From Entomortierella parvispora (lineage: Eukaryota; Mortierellomycota; Mortierellomycetes; Mortierellales; Mortierellaceae), in assembly GCA_963573315.1 (NCBI GenBank), contig OY752140.1:620001-684000 (forward strand): a DNA stretch of 64,000 nucleotides, read 5' to 3'. The notes beneath the pieces were generated by a model that saw nothing but the letters and a program-made list of their open reading frames with translations, did no database searches and was not told the DNA's origin. Made by a program: the position numbers and the translations under genes. Positions 44,158-55,945 of this stretch are shown in pieces; the first letter of the stretch is position 1, and the number at the start of each line of letters is the position of its first letter.

Positions 44158-46122
44158 TTAGCAAGCGCCAAGATCCTTCCAGACAGTCCACGCGACAGAA
44201 GAAGGAATATCACCCTGAGTCCACCATTGATTGGTCCACAAGTGGCCGCCATAAGTAACCTTGGTGCTAGCGGCGTAGGCAGTGGTGCTGGACCAGGGAG
44301 CAACGCCAGCGCATGGGCCGGATCCGGCGGGAGTCGTGGGAGAGGCAGTAGGGGCCGCTGTGGTGGCTGTCGTAGCTTTGGTGGTCGAGGTGGCAGGCGC
44401 GACTGGGGTTGTCGCCGGGGCTGCGGAGGTGGTTGTCACTGGGACGACGGGGCAGTTGCTGGTGCAATGAATGTTCTGGAGGACAGTGATCAATTCAGCA
44501 TTGTAATCGTACGACATGTCCCAGAGCATCACACCCTTGACACCGGCGTTCTTGACATAGTTGACTTTGATGGTAAGTGACTGAATATCATCGTAGGAGA
44601 TGAAGGTGTTGTCGGACTGGCGGTACAGCCAAGGAGTCTGGGTCTGATCATCCCAATATCTGGTCCAGCCAGCGGCAGCAGTGGTGGGAGTAGTCAGAGC
44701 GGCAGCACGAAGTTCTTTCCATTTCCACATTCCCGAGTAGACGGCGCCTTCATTGCAGTAGAAGTTGATGTCGTTGGTGTCGCTAGGACCGCCCTTGGGT
44801 GTCACGTTGGTCTTGTTCACATACATGGTGATTGGGTTCTGGGTGTTCATGTTGACGGCAGTGGTGACCGAGCGACCGTAGAAAGCAGTACCAACAACGA
44901 GCTTGTTGACGGGGAACTTGGCAGCAGTCCAGGAATCGATAGCCTGGGTGACCGAGTATTGATCAGCCTTGCCTGCAGGGCCGTTTTTGAAGGGGGCATT
45001 GGGGCCAGTGGTGGCACTCCAGGATCCCATGATATCGTAAGCCATGAGGGCTACATGTAATTACCAAAGAGATTGATAATATCGTAAGTACACAATCAAC
45101 ACCTGTACGTGCGCACACTGCACATCGCTAAACAATACTTACCAACCCAGTCAAAGTATTGGGCAAAGGCAGAGACATCGGCCATAGGCCCATTGGGACC
45201 ATCAAAAGGTTGCACACGGACTGCTGCAGTCAGCAACTTGCGGGTGTTTGGAAACTCAAGGTCCATCTGAGCACGCAGCTCCTTCAACAATACGAGGTAG
45301 TTGCTAGCGTCGCTAGGAGTATAGACGTTGCAAATGGCACCAGCGCGTCCAGGGTATTCCCTGTTCAAGCGTAGAGCAAAACGAAAGTCATGTGTAAGAA
45401 TGAAAAATGAAAAAGAAAAATAATACGAGCTGTGCGAGCAAACGAACGAGCGACATACCAATCGATGTCAATACCGTCCATGTTCCAACCATCTGGAGTA
45501 GTCTCATAGGGAGGCAGAGTGTTGTTGCGAACAAAAACCATGGCGTTGTTGATGAACTTCTTTCGGAGTCCTGCATCGGCGGCGATAGTCGAGAAGGTCT
45601 GCGAACCGGTCCATCCTCCGATCGACATCAGGATGGGGACACCTGCCTGGTTACCGCGAGTGACAAGCGCGCGCATGTTGTTGCCTATTGCAGTTCAGTG
45701 TATAATCAGAAAACAAGCACTCCTCTGTGCCTCATCCTACAGTAACAGTAACCTAACGAAAAAAGGGGCCAACTTACCGTCGTAGTATCTGTCGAAGACG
45801 ATGGTGGTGGGGTCAGGGTTTGTCTTGACAGTAACACCGAAGCCGCTATATGAAGCAGGTTGTAATTGTAAGTCGGATGAGGGCCGTGAAGAGTCAGGGT
45901 ATCTCCGAAAAAGAGTTGTTTCGCGAGTTGGAGACCCATTGTGAAAGAGACGTACTAGTTGATGTGGGTGTACTTGGTCATGTCAAGACTGGCGACGGGG
46001 ACATTTCCCCAGGGAACCCAGTATCCAACGACTACGCTGTTACTGGCAGCGCGCTTCTCAACTGGAACCGCGGATACCATGGCAAAGGCCGTAGCGGCCA
46101 GAGCAATGAAAGAGAGTCTCAT
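44158..46122 (-). CDS. GH18 chitinase with C-terminal CBM5/12-like module
   Basis: Five exons (46122-45956, 45845-45778, 45684-45459, 45360-45143, 45050-44158) give 523 residues. Signal peptide (1-18) followed by a KR site (VPVEKR). The GH18 barrel has VVVGYWVPWG, MSIGGWTGS and the catalytic DGIDIDWEYPG, with the acid/base E155 formed across intron 3, then ALMAYDIMGSW and the last strand GVMLWDMSYD. A Thr/Ala/Pro linker joins a chitin-binding module (PWSSTTAYAASTKVTYGGHLW, WWTQGDIP). The enzyme hydrolyses chitin, outside the cell or in wall remodelling. It resembles the bacterial-type, secreted class. A TATA box lies about 110 bp upstream. Confidence 0.96.
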
Positions 46123-46231
46123 AGTGTAAGATGGATAATAATAAGCGGCAAGAAGAGAGAGTAGGTGAGAGAGAAGATTGAAGAGAAATATGAGGGTGAG
46201 GATCGAAACAACAATTGGGGACATTGGATTC

Positions 46232-46239
46232 CTTTTATA
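46232..46239 (-). promoter_or_regulatory. TATA box of chitinase gene
   Basis: CTATAAAAGG context on the minus strand, about 110 bp upstream of the chitinase start. Confidence 0.5.
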
Positions 46240-48351
46240 GGTACAAGATCTGGCTCAGGGCAGGCCAGGTCTGGTTACCATCCGTCGCCCGAAGATAGAT
46301 GGAAGAAGCGCGCAACGGGGAATATGGAATAGAATTGGAATGAATGTGAAATGCGTACGATTTGCTGTGTACTGTACAACTGTACAGGTTTGCATTCATG
46401 TGTGTTATGATTGAATTGGACAGCAAACAAAAGGACGCAGGGGCAATGGTCCCAAGGGTATCCCAGAGGAAACGGACAAACGAAATATAAAAAAAAAGGC
46501 CCGATCTTGTCGACACTCGGTCCTCTTCTTTGATGCAATTCTCGGCGCGTGGTTGTTCTAATACCATTATTTGGATATATTGCCTCCACTCATTCCTGCT
46601 GCAGTCCCCACTCATTACCACTGCAGTCAGTGCGGTATTGCAATCGAGCTGTTCGTTCCATACCCTCACCATCTCCCCTTTTGACTTCATTCATCAGGAG
46701 AAACACACCCCAGAAGGCTGCCAGGGGCAGATACCCACGACATGGTTTGTTTAGTCTCTTCACCTTCACTCGGTCTCTCTCTCTCTGCGAAACCATAATC
46801 GATGATGAAAGATGACCCTCATATTCAATCTGGACAGACGGGTCGCGTTTGTGCGACCATCGCGTGCACAATCTCAAGAGCTTGATCATATCTTCTGGCA
46901 CTGATTGGATCCCTCAATATCTCGGCCTTCTCCTTGCACTGTACTCCATCCTCTGTACTCAGCAGGGTCCTCCCTCTGCATGCATGCATCTCGTCTTCTT
47001 CTACCCACGGAATATCAATTGAGTCCATGAACGGGGAGCTCTTTTTCCGTGGACAGTGGACAGAGCCTATGTCTTGCAATAGTCTACCTTGCGCCCTTCC
47101 AATCTGCGAATGACAATGGGTTAACAAAATGAGTTTTCCGTGGGGCCAAACTAAAAGAAACAATCTTTTCACAAGTCTCGACTTCCAAGTTCCACCTGAC
47201 CTGAAGAAGAACATTTATCAGGCAATTGGCGTAAAAGCTCAGACAAGGGCGCAAGGGCGAAAAGGGGGCGACCTTGGGAATTTGATCTCGGTCATCGGTC
47301 CTGAGAAAGCTTGTTAGTGACGGATGGAATGCCATATATTATGGACACACCCAGTCAAGTCCTTTGAGAGTAGGGTTTGCTTCCTGCCGTTCGGCTATCC
47401 TGCTGAAGGGGGGACATTGCCCGCAGAAGAGGGACTCGCCTGACCCAGGTACGTAAAAAAAAGGGAATGCATCGATCCAGGTTTGGTTAATGTTATCTTG
47501 GTCGAATCTCTTTGATCGTGCGTCCATTGTATCACATGCAGGTATCAATTGATATCCCTTGAATCCTGGTATAGTACTGGTTGTTTTGTTTCCATTCATG
47601 TCCAAATGAAAGGGGGGTGAGGGGTGTAGTATCCCCAGGGCTACACAATCAAGCGGCAGGTGGATCTATTAAAGAGCTAGATCAATATGAAGACCTTTTC
47701 TGTTGCCCGGGAAAGAGAGTTGTTAGCTGTCGGGTCGTGTTTACCGTCGCACCATCATGATTGTTACGATGAATTGAAGGAAGGTTCAGTAATAAACAAA
47801 AATCCAGGGGTTTTTATCGACGCCACATCTTCCTCTTGTCTATGACGATCAACAACGAAAAGGCCACTCAGTTGATATCCGTTTTTCGGATCGTACACAC
47901 AACCACAACGGCTCAGCTGGGAATGAGGTGGTTTGCTCTATCGATAGATTGGAATTGGTGAATGCAAGATGCCAATACATTAATCTCACGGTCATATCAT
48001 CGGCATCATGATCGGTCTTCCATGATAGACTAGTTGTGAGGTGCATGGAGATCAGAAAAGTGGCACCCTTCCCTTGTCTCAAAGGAAGCATGCTTTCTCA
48101 TTGTTGTGCTTGACAATCTGCGGTTGGGAGCAATTGAAACAGAAACCCCCCCAAGAATGGAGTGATGTGAACTAAGTTTTACAAGGGATGCGGGAGCTCA
48201 AGCTGCTCAACAAACATGAGCATGGAGCAATCGCGTGAATCATCTGACAAAGCAGACAGCTGTTGGGCACACAAACTAGTGGCCTACTCCTACTCTCCAC
48301 CTATCTCTTTCTCTTTTTTCCATCGCACCGATAACCGCAAAACCCTGAAGG
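46240..48351. other. long intergenic region
   Basis: About 2.1 kb. Minus-strand frames at 46825-47214 and 47339-47605 are open but I could not link them by clean splice sites or recognise a family, so they are not called. No RNA gene or repeat structure recognised. Confidence 0.45.
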
Positions 48352-48595
48352 ATGGGGCACCTGCATCCTAGTGCAGATATCTGGTTCGATCGAAACCGGG
48401 CCGAACGTCAAGCATTCTGTTTGTTGGTGAGTAACAAAAACACAATGGCGCCGCTCCTTCCTACTCGTTGCCTAGACACTTCTAATCAAACTCACATCTC
48501 TCGGCCGTTTTTCTTCATAGAACGTACCTACACTTCCTTGGACTGCGAAGAAAAGAATAGCCTATCGGCTGATCCAGCATGTCGTAGATAGATAG
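48352..48595 (+). CDS. possible tiny spliced gene, 49 residues
   Basis: Two exons of 75 nt each (48352-48426 and 48521-48595) joined by a clean intron (TTG|GTGAGT ... cttcatag|AAC). The product starts MGHLHPSADIWFDRNRAERQ and continues AFCLLNVPTLPWTAKKRIAY to a stop; the composition (Trp, Arg, mixed helices) looks like ordered protein rather than chance. No family recognised. The splice is in phase and ends at the first in-frame stop. Without homology this remains a candidate only. Confidence 0.4.
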
Positions 48596-48765
48596 GATCA
48601 AACCCCATCGAAAGACGCGCGCGTCGTCAACGCGCCTGCACAGAAAAAAAAAAAAAAGGAGAGGCACGTGACTGCCTTTCCCTGTTCTGTTTTCTTTTCT
48701 TGAAGCATGCTACATTCCTTCAGCACATTCAGCACCACGAACGAACGACCCCCGGAACCAAGACA

Positions 48766-49930
48766 ATGGCACCCCCGAAAAAGCAATCACAGGCAATGCC
48801 AAGCATGAAGGAGCTGCAAGACCTCCTTGCACAACTGGATGCCGAAGGCGGTTTGGCTATTGGAGGCGGTGAAGACGCTGGTTAGCTAAACTTGTTCGAG
48901 TTGCTTGTCGATAAAGACCATCGGTTCTCAGGGATGAGGTTTAACCCTGGAAACGCTTGTATGAATAGGATCCGCAAACTTGGACGATCTCTACGAGGAC
49001 TCGTACTTTTATTCTATCATGCATGACACCATCAAGCAGAGCACCATCGAAATATCCAGCAGCGGCAGCAACAATGACAGCAGCAGTGAAGATGCCAGGA
49101 CGGAACCAACTGTCAAATTTGACATCCTCGCCCTCCCAAAAGAATGCTCTTGGGGAGACGACCATGAATTCCTAGGCCACCAAATGTTGATCCGACCTGG
49201 TTATGAGGCCGTCTTGGCCGCCTTGACATCCGCCTCCTCGAAATCCGACTCGTCGATCTTTATGGCTTCAGGACCCGTGGGCGTGGGCAAATCTTGCTTG
49301 GCTTATTTCTTGGCGTACAAGTTGTTCAAGGCCGGACATGATGTCGTGATCAGTGATCCCATGTTCACGAACGCGTTTATTGACAGGACTTACTATTCTT
49401 GCTACTCGCCTCATCTCGACAAGCATACCGCCATTCATGAGGCCATCATGAAAGCCCCGTCCTCCGAATCCTCACAGACCGGTCGTTGCACATGGTGGAT
49501 CTGCGATGATGGGTATTTGCCGGTCAAAGGAGCTAAATGTCATATCGTCGTGAATACGAGCTCTGTCAACAAGGACGTGGAGACGATCCGGAAACGCAAG
49601 TTGGCAGCAGCTCCTGTCCAATTCCAAATCCCGACTTGGTCCTTGGATGAGATCAAGGTTGGATTGCTGGTTTCATTGGCAACAGCCACGGACCCTGCTA
49701 CGACAGAGAAAGCAAAGGCAGTGACCAAGGAGCAGGATCAGGTTCTGGAGGGCCTTTACAAAAAGATGAAGGCTAACCCACGAAAGATTTTTGGATGGGT
49801 CAAGGAAAATTGGGTCGTGCATGAGCCTGAAGCAGAGGCCTCAATGCCAAAAGACGGAGATATCGCGTCGTTGATCAGTGGACTGAAGTCGTCAAAGCCC
49901 AAATCAAAGTCAAAGCCCAAGCGGAAATAA
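48766..49930 (+). CDS. P-loop NTPase-like protein, crinkler/RHS type
   Basis: Two exons (48766-48880, 48969-49930) give 358 residues. A Walker A motif GPVGVGKSCLAYFLAYKLF is at 140-147, followed by HDVVISDPMFT, and a hydrophobic strand CTWWICDDGY resembling a Walker B. The form GVGKS-xx-YFLA-(K)L-G is that of the NTPase in crinkler (CRN) effectors and RHS proteins of Mortierella, AM fungi and chytrids. The N-terminus has no CRN LFLAK header or secretion signal, and no restriction-endonuclease domain follows; the tail is Lys/Pro/Ser-rich (KSKPKSKSKPKRK), a likely nuclear-localisation signal. It may be a derived or truncated member. Function unknown. CACGTGA occurs about 95 bp upstream of the start. 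Confidence 0.6.
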
Positions 49931-50073
49931 ATGTAATTATTATGCCTTTTTTTTTTTCTTTCGTGCTCAAACTGTACTTGTATGAAAATGAGGTGTATCA
50001 ATGATATAGATTTGTGGTCGAGATTAACTAGGTAAAGAACAATTTCTCTCCAGAAACAGGAGAGATTAACATT

Positions 50074-52141
50074 CTATGGACGATTGTCGTTACTGCTGTT
50101 GCTGGTGTTGTTGGAGCGGCGGCCAAAACGTCTGGAGGATGACGATGAAGAGGCCTCGTTGACGTTGCTATTGTTTCCGCTCTCAATACGCAGGTTGGGC
50201 GAGACAAGACGGATCTGGGCACCTTCCCGCTCCATCATGTCATCCTCCCCACCGGCGCTGCTGGCCAACAGCATGCAAGGCAAGCAGCATCCCGAGCAGC
50301 AAAGCAAGATGGAAAGAACAATGAAGACAGGAATCAACACTTTGGAGACAGCGTAGCTATGACCGTCCAAGCGAGCGGCCAAGAGTCCGATGAGGGCGTA
50401 AGACAAAGTGCCGACCAATACAAAGACCACGAAGCCCACAGTCATGAGCATTTGACCCTGTTGTCGCATCTCGACGTTCTGCATCCTCGAGAAGGCTCTG
50501 TATCCAAAGGTGAGTTGCAGCAGGTACTTGATACCGACGACATAGAGGGGGAAGAACACCAATGCCCAAGAGCAAGTAATCTTGTCATCGATACGGAGCA
50601 TGATCAACACCGCAAGGGCCAAACGGATAAACTTCCACCACAGGGACTCAAACATCAGGAGAGCCTTAGCCTTGGTTGGGACCTCGGCGGCAGCTGCCAT
50701 CTTCAGTCCAACCGCAATTCGGATCGCGGCCAAGATAAAAAAGATGGCTTCAATCACAAAGTAAGGCGCAAACACTGCTGGTCCTGAAATGCTCGAGGAA
50801 TCGTTGGCTCTCTTGACGATCAAGATCTGGAAGACCGTGGCCAAGGCGACAATCAACAAAATGAATCCACTGCTGGACAGCCGCTGACGTCTCTTCTCCT
50901 TCAATTTCTTAGCCTTGCGTTCCTCCTGAGTCATGGGGGTAGTATCCTCATGCTCGTTCTCATGGTCGTGCTCTTCTTCCTCCTCCTCGTCGCTGTCTGA
51001 ATGAAGTCCCTGGTTGACGATGACAATAATAGCCAACAAATCCAAGATCCAGAGTGGGATAAACACGACAGTGTAGCTCCAATTGACCTTGCCATCGACC
51101 TTGACAGCCAAGAAGCTGAAGAAGATGATAGCGAGCGTCACCAACACTGAAACAAGGAGAAAGAGCGAACAAAGGAAACTCTCAATCTCGATCAATTGGG
51201 CACCAATTTCGGTTCCTGCCATTTGAACGCCCATCATGCCGTATTTGTCGTAGACATGACGCTTCTTTGGGTCACCTAAAAGGAAGGAAAGAGGTCATCA
51301 GTTTTTGGTTGATCTCCTCCAGTTTCGCTGTTGTTTGCTGTTTGTTTGCTGTATCGGACGAGGTTTTTGTTCCTTCGATTGCGTCGGCTCTTTTGTCTTC
51401 CTTTTTCCTTGGGTTGTCTGTTGCCATCTCCAGTGAGCTTTTCTTGCTCCGTCTTTAGATTAATTGACGATGTCTCGAGGAGCACCATCAGTACGATGAA
51501 GATATCCTGGCTTGGAACTGTCAAATGGAAATAAACATACTCAAGACTTCGTACGCAGCGGCGATGTCTCGGAACTAGAGAAAGATAGTAAAGCAGTTAG
51601 GGTGTGGTGCGAAGGAATCATCGGGCCATGGAGTCCAGTGGGGTTGCTTAAGGTGGAGGAGTGAATGTCGATTATCGCCACATGCATTTGAAGCAGTAAG
51701 GGCAAAAATTGCTATTCTCGGTCATTTCCCGCCAAGCGCTGTTTTTTAAAGCCAAATGGACATACTCTGGTTTCGTGGTCGGGCACCTCAGCAACATTGA
51801 CCTTGTCGGGGTGATATCTAAGGGCCAGGCGCCTATGGAGAGATGGAGAATAAGCAGCTCGGTCAGTTTGCCAATCTCGTTGAAATGAACATTACTGGAC
51901 CCGAAATGGAGCCCTTCTGTTGGTCCAGTCCAAATGCCCCAAGGACTCTGTTCTCCATCAGCAATGCAGCAATGATGTTGTCTGACAGTTGCCTGCGAAG
52001 GAATGTAGGGAGGGTCGAGGAATTGTCGGAATGGCGGGCTAGATGGAATACGCCGTACCTGTATGCTTTTTTGATCTCGTCCTGAGTGGCGGTCTTTGGC
52101 ACACCTAGGGCCTCATACAAGTGGACCGTGTTGCGATCCAT
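50074..52141 (-). CDS. J-domain protein fused to a TMEM185-like membrane protein
   Basis: Four exons (52141-52059, 51832-51766, 51574-51541, 51275-50074) give 461 residues. The N-terminal J domain is spread over the first three introns: HLYEALGVPKTATQDEIKKAY, the HPD motif at 35-37 in RYHPDK, FRDIAAAYEVLS and DPKKRHVYDKYG. The rest is a polytopic membrane protein of about seven hydrophobic segments with NWSYTVVFIPLWILDL and ITCSWALVFFPLYVVG, the TMEM185/transmembrane Fragile-X-F pattern, plus an acidic loop (DSDEEEEEEHDHE). J domains stimulate Hsp70; here one would sit on a membrane, location unknown. A Ser/Asn/Arg-rich cytosolic tail follows. The fusion is shown by continuous phase through all exons. 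Confidence 0.8.
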
Positions 52142-52767
52142 CTTGCAGGTGTGTGGCTAGATGTAGGGGATGAAGGGATGGGTGAGAGAGGTTGTAGGAA
52201 GGCCTGGGAGAGAGACAAAATGAATGAATGCAATGATCGTGAGTGAAAGGGATGAAGGCAAGAGGACAATTAGCACCCAAAAACGCAACGACTTGCAGTT
52301 GGGCTGAGCGCTGAGGTTGAAAAGAGAAACCCTGCTGGAGACTACGACAGCGATGACGACGCCGTTCGTGTCCCCCTCCTTCTCCATGGTCTACCCCTGT
52401 CGGGTCCAACCGTGGTCCATGCACCGACACCACGCTTCTCCCGGCGAGATCGCTACCGCTGCCCAGGGGGGAAACTCTTTAATGCAATCATTTGGCGGGA
52501 AAAACTTCTGCAACAGGGGCTTTGTGTGTTCTCCAACGTCGACAGATGCAGCATCGATGCACTGCTCCTGTGCTTTTGCTCATTACTGAACCACGACCAC
52601 GGGTCACTCACTCTTTCTCCAGCCGAGCCTTCCTTCCTTTCCTTTCCTTTCCTTTCCATTTCTCTCCTCTCCTTCAGCTTTTTGTGGCGCCTTCTTCTGC
52701 TCATCCACTTCCAACTCACCTTCCCTCTTGCAATCACACCTTCACAGTTTTGAAATGCCCTTAGAAA
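52142..52767. other. divergent intergenic region
   Basis: Between the J-domain gene (-) and hydratase gene (+). Contains a CCTTT microsatellite near 52631-52656 in the leader of the latter. No gene seen. Confidence 0.55.
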
Positions 52768-53801
52768 ATGACCATAAAAGTCGACGTCAAAAAGGCTGTT
52801 GGGTTTCAATCCAAGCCCCAGAAAGTTGTTTTCAACTCTCGGGACCTGATGCTCTACGCCCTCTCCATTGGTGTTCGCTCGCCCGAGACCGAGCTTCATT
52901 TCCTCTACGAGAACGATCCCAATTTCGCTGCGTTCCCCACCTATCCTCTTGTCTTGGGATTCAAACGCGATAATGTCGGGGTCTCTGTCTTTGACGCAGG
53001 TAGTTCTGGAGAATCTGTACCGGGCATCCCAGCCTTTGACCCCAACATGGCCGTTCATGGCGATCAATCCTTGGAAGTCTATCCCCCCCTTCCCGCAGGT
53101 GGGAGTGATAACCTCGTATTATGTAGCACCGTTACAGGTGTATATGATAAAGGCAAGGGGATGGTCATTGAACGATCGACATTGCTGGTCGATCCAAAGG
53201 ACACTGAGAACCCTTATTCGAAAATGACAATGTCGGCCTTCATTCGCGGTGCTGGTGGATGGGGTGGAGACAAAGGGCCAAAGGTAGAGTTGAACGAACC
53301 ACCCAAGGACAAGTCGCCGGATGTTGTTGTGGAAGATCAGACCTCGGAGGACCAAGCGATCTTGTATCGGCTGTCAGGGTAAGAAACCGTTATTGGGCAC
53401 GAGAACAAGAGATCGGCTCAACTCGTCGTTTTCTCACACTTTTCTTTTTCTACTCTAGGGACTATAACTCATTACATATCGATCCAGTCATCGTGCCCAT
53501 GGTCGGGTTTGAAAGGCCTATCCTGCACGGTCTCTGCAGTTATGGCCACGCCGCTCACGCGATTCTTAGACAATATGGAGAGTCCGACCCGAGCGCGTTC
53601 CAGTCCATTACGGGCCGCTTCACAGCCCCAGCGTTCCCAGGAGACACGATCCAGACAATGATGTGGAAGATGCCCAATGAGGACAAGTACAAAACGAAAA
53701 TCATTTTCCAATGCGTTGCCAAAGAACGTGGCGTGGTTATCATTAATGCAGGGCGCGTGATTCTGAAGAATCCTTCCCCAGATCTGAAAAGCAGGCTATA
53801 G
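52768..53801 (+). CDS. peroxisomal hydratase-2 (MaoC/hot-dog) protein
   Basis: Two exons (52768-53378, 53459-53801) give 317 residues. Two hot-dog halves; the C-terminal half has the hydratase-2 motif DYNSLHIDP (catalytic Asp and His, D205 and H210) and PILHGLCSYGHA. The protein ends in SRL, a type 1 peroxisomal targeting signal. This class (the C-terminal domain of Fox2/HSD17B4) hydrates trans-2-enoyl-CoA to 3R-hydroxyacyl-CoA in beta-oxidation; here it is a free-standing protein. It converges with a dienelactone hydrolase-like gene ending in SKL, 187 bp apart. Confidence 0.9.
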
Positions 53802-53988
53802 GCGGAAACAACTTTCTCTAATTGACAATCAAGATGACAAGAAAAGATGGCCACAGAATAAAACAAAGGAGATATATTTGTAATTTGTGCTCAAAAGGAA
53901 AATCATGCAAAAGAAAACGAGTGGAAATCCATGACAAAGAAAAGGACGTGTTTAGATCCTCGAGGTCATGTCCTGCAGTTCGTCGCTC

Positions 53989-55011
53989 TTACAACTTGCT
54001 TTCGTTGACAGCAGCAACCTTGGCAAAGTAGGCGCCCAACAAGTCAACAGCCACCAAACCCTCCTTCAATTGAACGGGGTCAGTCCAGTCGCCACGGCCT
54101 ACATGAGAAGAAAATGACGAGGATTGAGCCAATTGAATGTCAGCCACACACAAGGAAATTCGGGTTTCTACTCAGAAAATCAACTCTTTTTCCGATTTCT
54201 CTCCACTTTACCTCCAGTCCATCCGTGGTGCACATCGTCGAAGCGCTGGTGGAAAGAGTCCACAGGAAAGCCCTTAGCCTGAACGGAGGCGACGACAGGG
54301 ACCTACAACCAAAGGTGAAAAAAAAAAAAAAAAAAAAAAGTAGTGAGCAATTTTTTTTCTCAGGGTTTGTTTGACAAATCAAAGATCGTATCGGGAAAAG
54401 ATGCAAATGACTTCAACAGTTTGCAACTGTCATTTTACCATGTCGGCCTCATCCTTGGAGGCCAAGACGATCAAGGGAGCCTTGATATCCTTGACAAGTT
54501 CTACTGTGAAGAACGAAGGATGAGGGCCACCGGCTGCCAAGAAGGGGGTGCCCTCCTCGGAGGCAGCCTGAACAGCAATCATGGCTCCCCAGCACTGGCC
54601 AAAGATCGAGACCGAAGTGCATCCATCTGCACGCAAGTCCTCAACAGCGACTTTGATGAGCTCGTCGATGTGGCTATTCTTGTAATCACCGTTTTCGCCA
54701 ATCCAGGCCATCAATCTGGGGCGGTCGCCCAACAACTCGTCGGTAGCAGCGCCTTTGTGGAAGATATGGGGGGCGGACAACTGGAATCCTCCATGGGACT
54801 CTGCAATACGATCAAAGAACTGGTAGGTGGTGTCATGGTGGCCAAAGATGTCGTAGATAGCAATGATACCGCGCTTAGAGTCCTTGGGTCCGGTGCGGTA
54901 GGCGGTGCGCTCCTCGCCGGCAATCTTCTTAGACAGGGGCTTCTGTTCGCCCTTGAGGTGCCAGTGGGCACTGGTGGGGGGAGTGTTGCAGCAGGCGTCG
55001 ACGAGAGACAT
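53989..55011 (-). CDS. dienelactone hydrolase-like protein with SKL tail
   Basis: Three exons (55011-54439, 54302-54212, 54098-53989) give 257 residues. The alpha/beta hydrolase fold shows the nucleophile elbow IFGQCWGAM with Cys (C140) rather than Ser, as in the dienelactone hydrolase family, an Asp in LASKDEAD and the catalytic His in DDVHHGW. The C-terminus is SKL, a peroxisomal targeting signal. Family members cleave dienelactones and related cyclic esters; the substrate here is unknown. A second intron contains a 22-nt T-run (coding sense) before the acceptor. The start ATG precedes the conserved CCNTPP. A TTTAAAA-type box lies about 95 bp upstream. Confidence 0.88.
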
Positions 55012-55945
55012 AGTTGATAGCTGGGATGGGTGTGGAGGGATCGGTATTGTGTTTGAAGGCGGGTTGAGAAGAAGAGAAGAAAGAGGAAAGGGAAAGAACA
55101 CTCGCCCTTTTAAACTGGCGTCTCCCATCTCCCAAGATAAAGTTTTCTGGCGGTCGTTTGCCTTTCCCCCGACGCCTGCCAATGGCGACAGTCCTGGAAG
55201 TCAGTTCTTCCGTTGGTAGGACCAGCTTCAGATCATCCTTCAAGATCAACACCAACGCCTAGGCGCACACACAGCATCGCGTACTGTACTGTAGTTTGTT
55301 TGCCCGTCGCCTCACCTTCGGCAATACCATTGAGCCCCGCTCTGCAGCTCGCCGACTATTATTAATAACCATACTTATCCCATCTTGGCGTAGTCCAAGG
55401 GTCTTTCTCAAGGGAATAGTGTCGGGTGCCACAGAACTTCCACTTGAGGTACCGGGCTTGGACTACACTGTCGCGCTGTTACGCCGCAGCCAGCATTAGT
55501 AATTTCAAAAATTATGTCCACTGCGGACAACTACCTCGGTGTTCGCCTCAAACGATACAGTTTCACGCACACCGTACATGTCAGAAAGCGAGGTTCGCTT
55601 TTCCATTCGACATCTGATCTGGTCTTAACACTAGCTCCCCATATCCTTGTGTCATGGATTTCAAGTGGCCAACACATGACCCGACCTGTAGTGAACAGTA
55701 CAAGATGCAGGGATGAAAAGAAGAACGAATGCACTACCATGGACGCGTTCATTCGTGATGTTACACTTCGCCGCCGCCTCTTAGGGAACTCATCCACCTG
55801 TGAAGATCAATGCGTCGATGTAGCTTTTTAGTTCTTTATATAGCTTAACAGGTATGGAAGAGCGGGGGGTGAGATCGTTCAAGACAACAGGCAACTTTTT
55901 TACACTACGTATGTACGTTTCGAAACAACGAAGGATTACTATTCT
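55012..55945. other. intergenic region
   Basis: 934 bp between the dienelactone hydrolase-like gene start and the carrier gene 3' end. A 105-codon plus-strand frame at 55514-55831 is not family-like and is not called. Nothing else recognised. Confidence 0.55.

Noticed and set aside
46825-47605. Two minus-strand open frames as a possible spliced gene
   Set aside because: No clean, phase-consistent splice pair joining them and no recognisable family; left uncalled.
48380-48398. GGTTCGATCGAAACC considered as a tRNA B-box/T-arm
   Set aside because: It is a short palindrome with no cloverleaf around it, and it lies in the candidate 49-residue ORF.
55514-55831. 105-codon plus-strand frame
   Set aside because: No family-like sequence, no TATA box or nearby poly(A) signal, composition like noncoding DNA.
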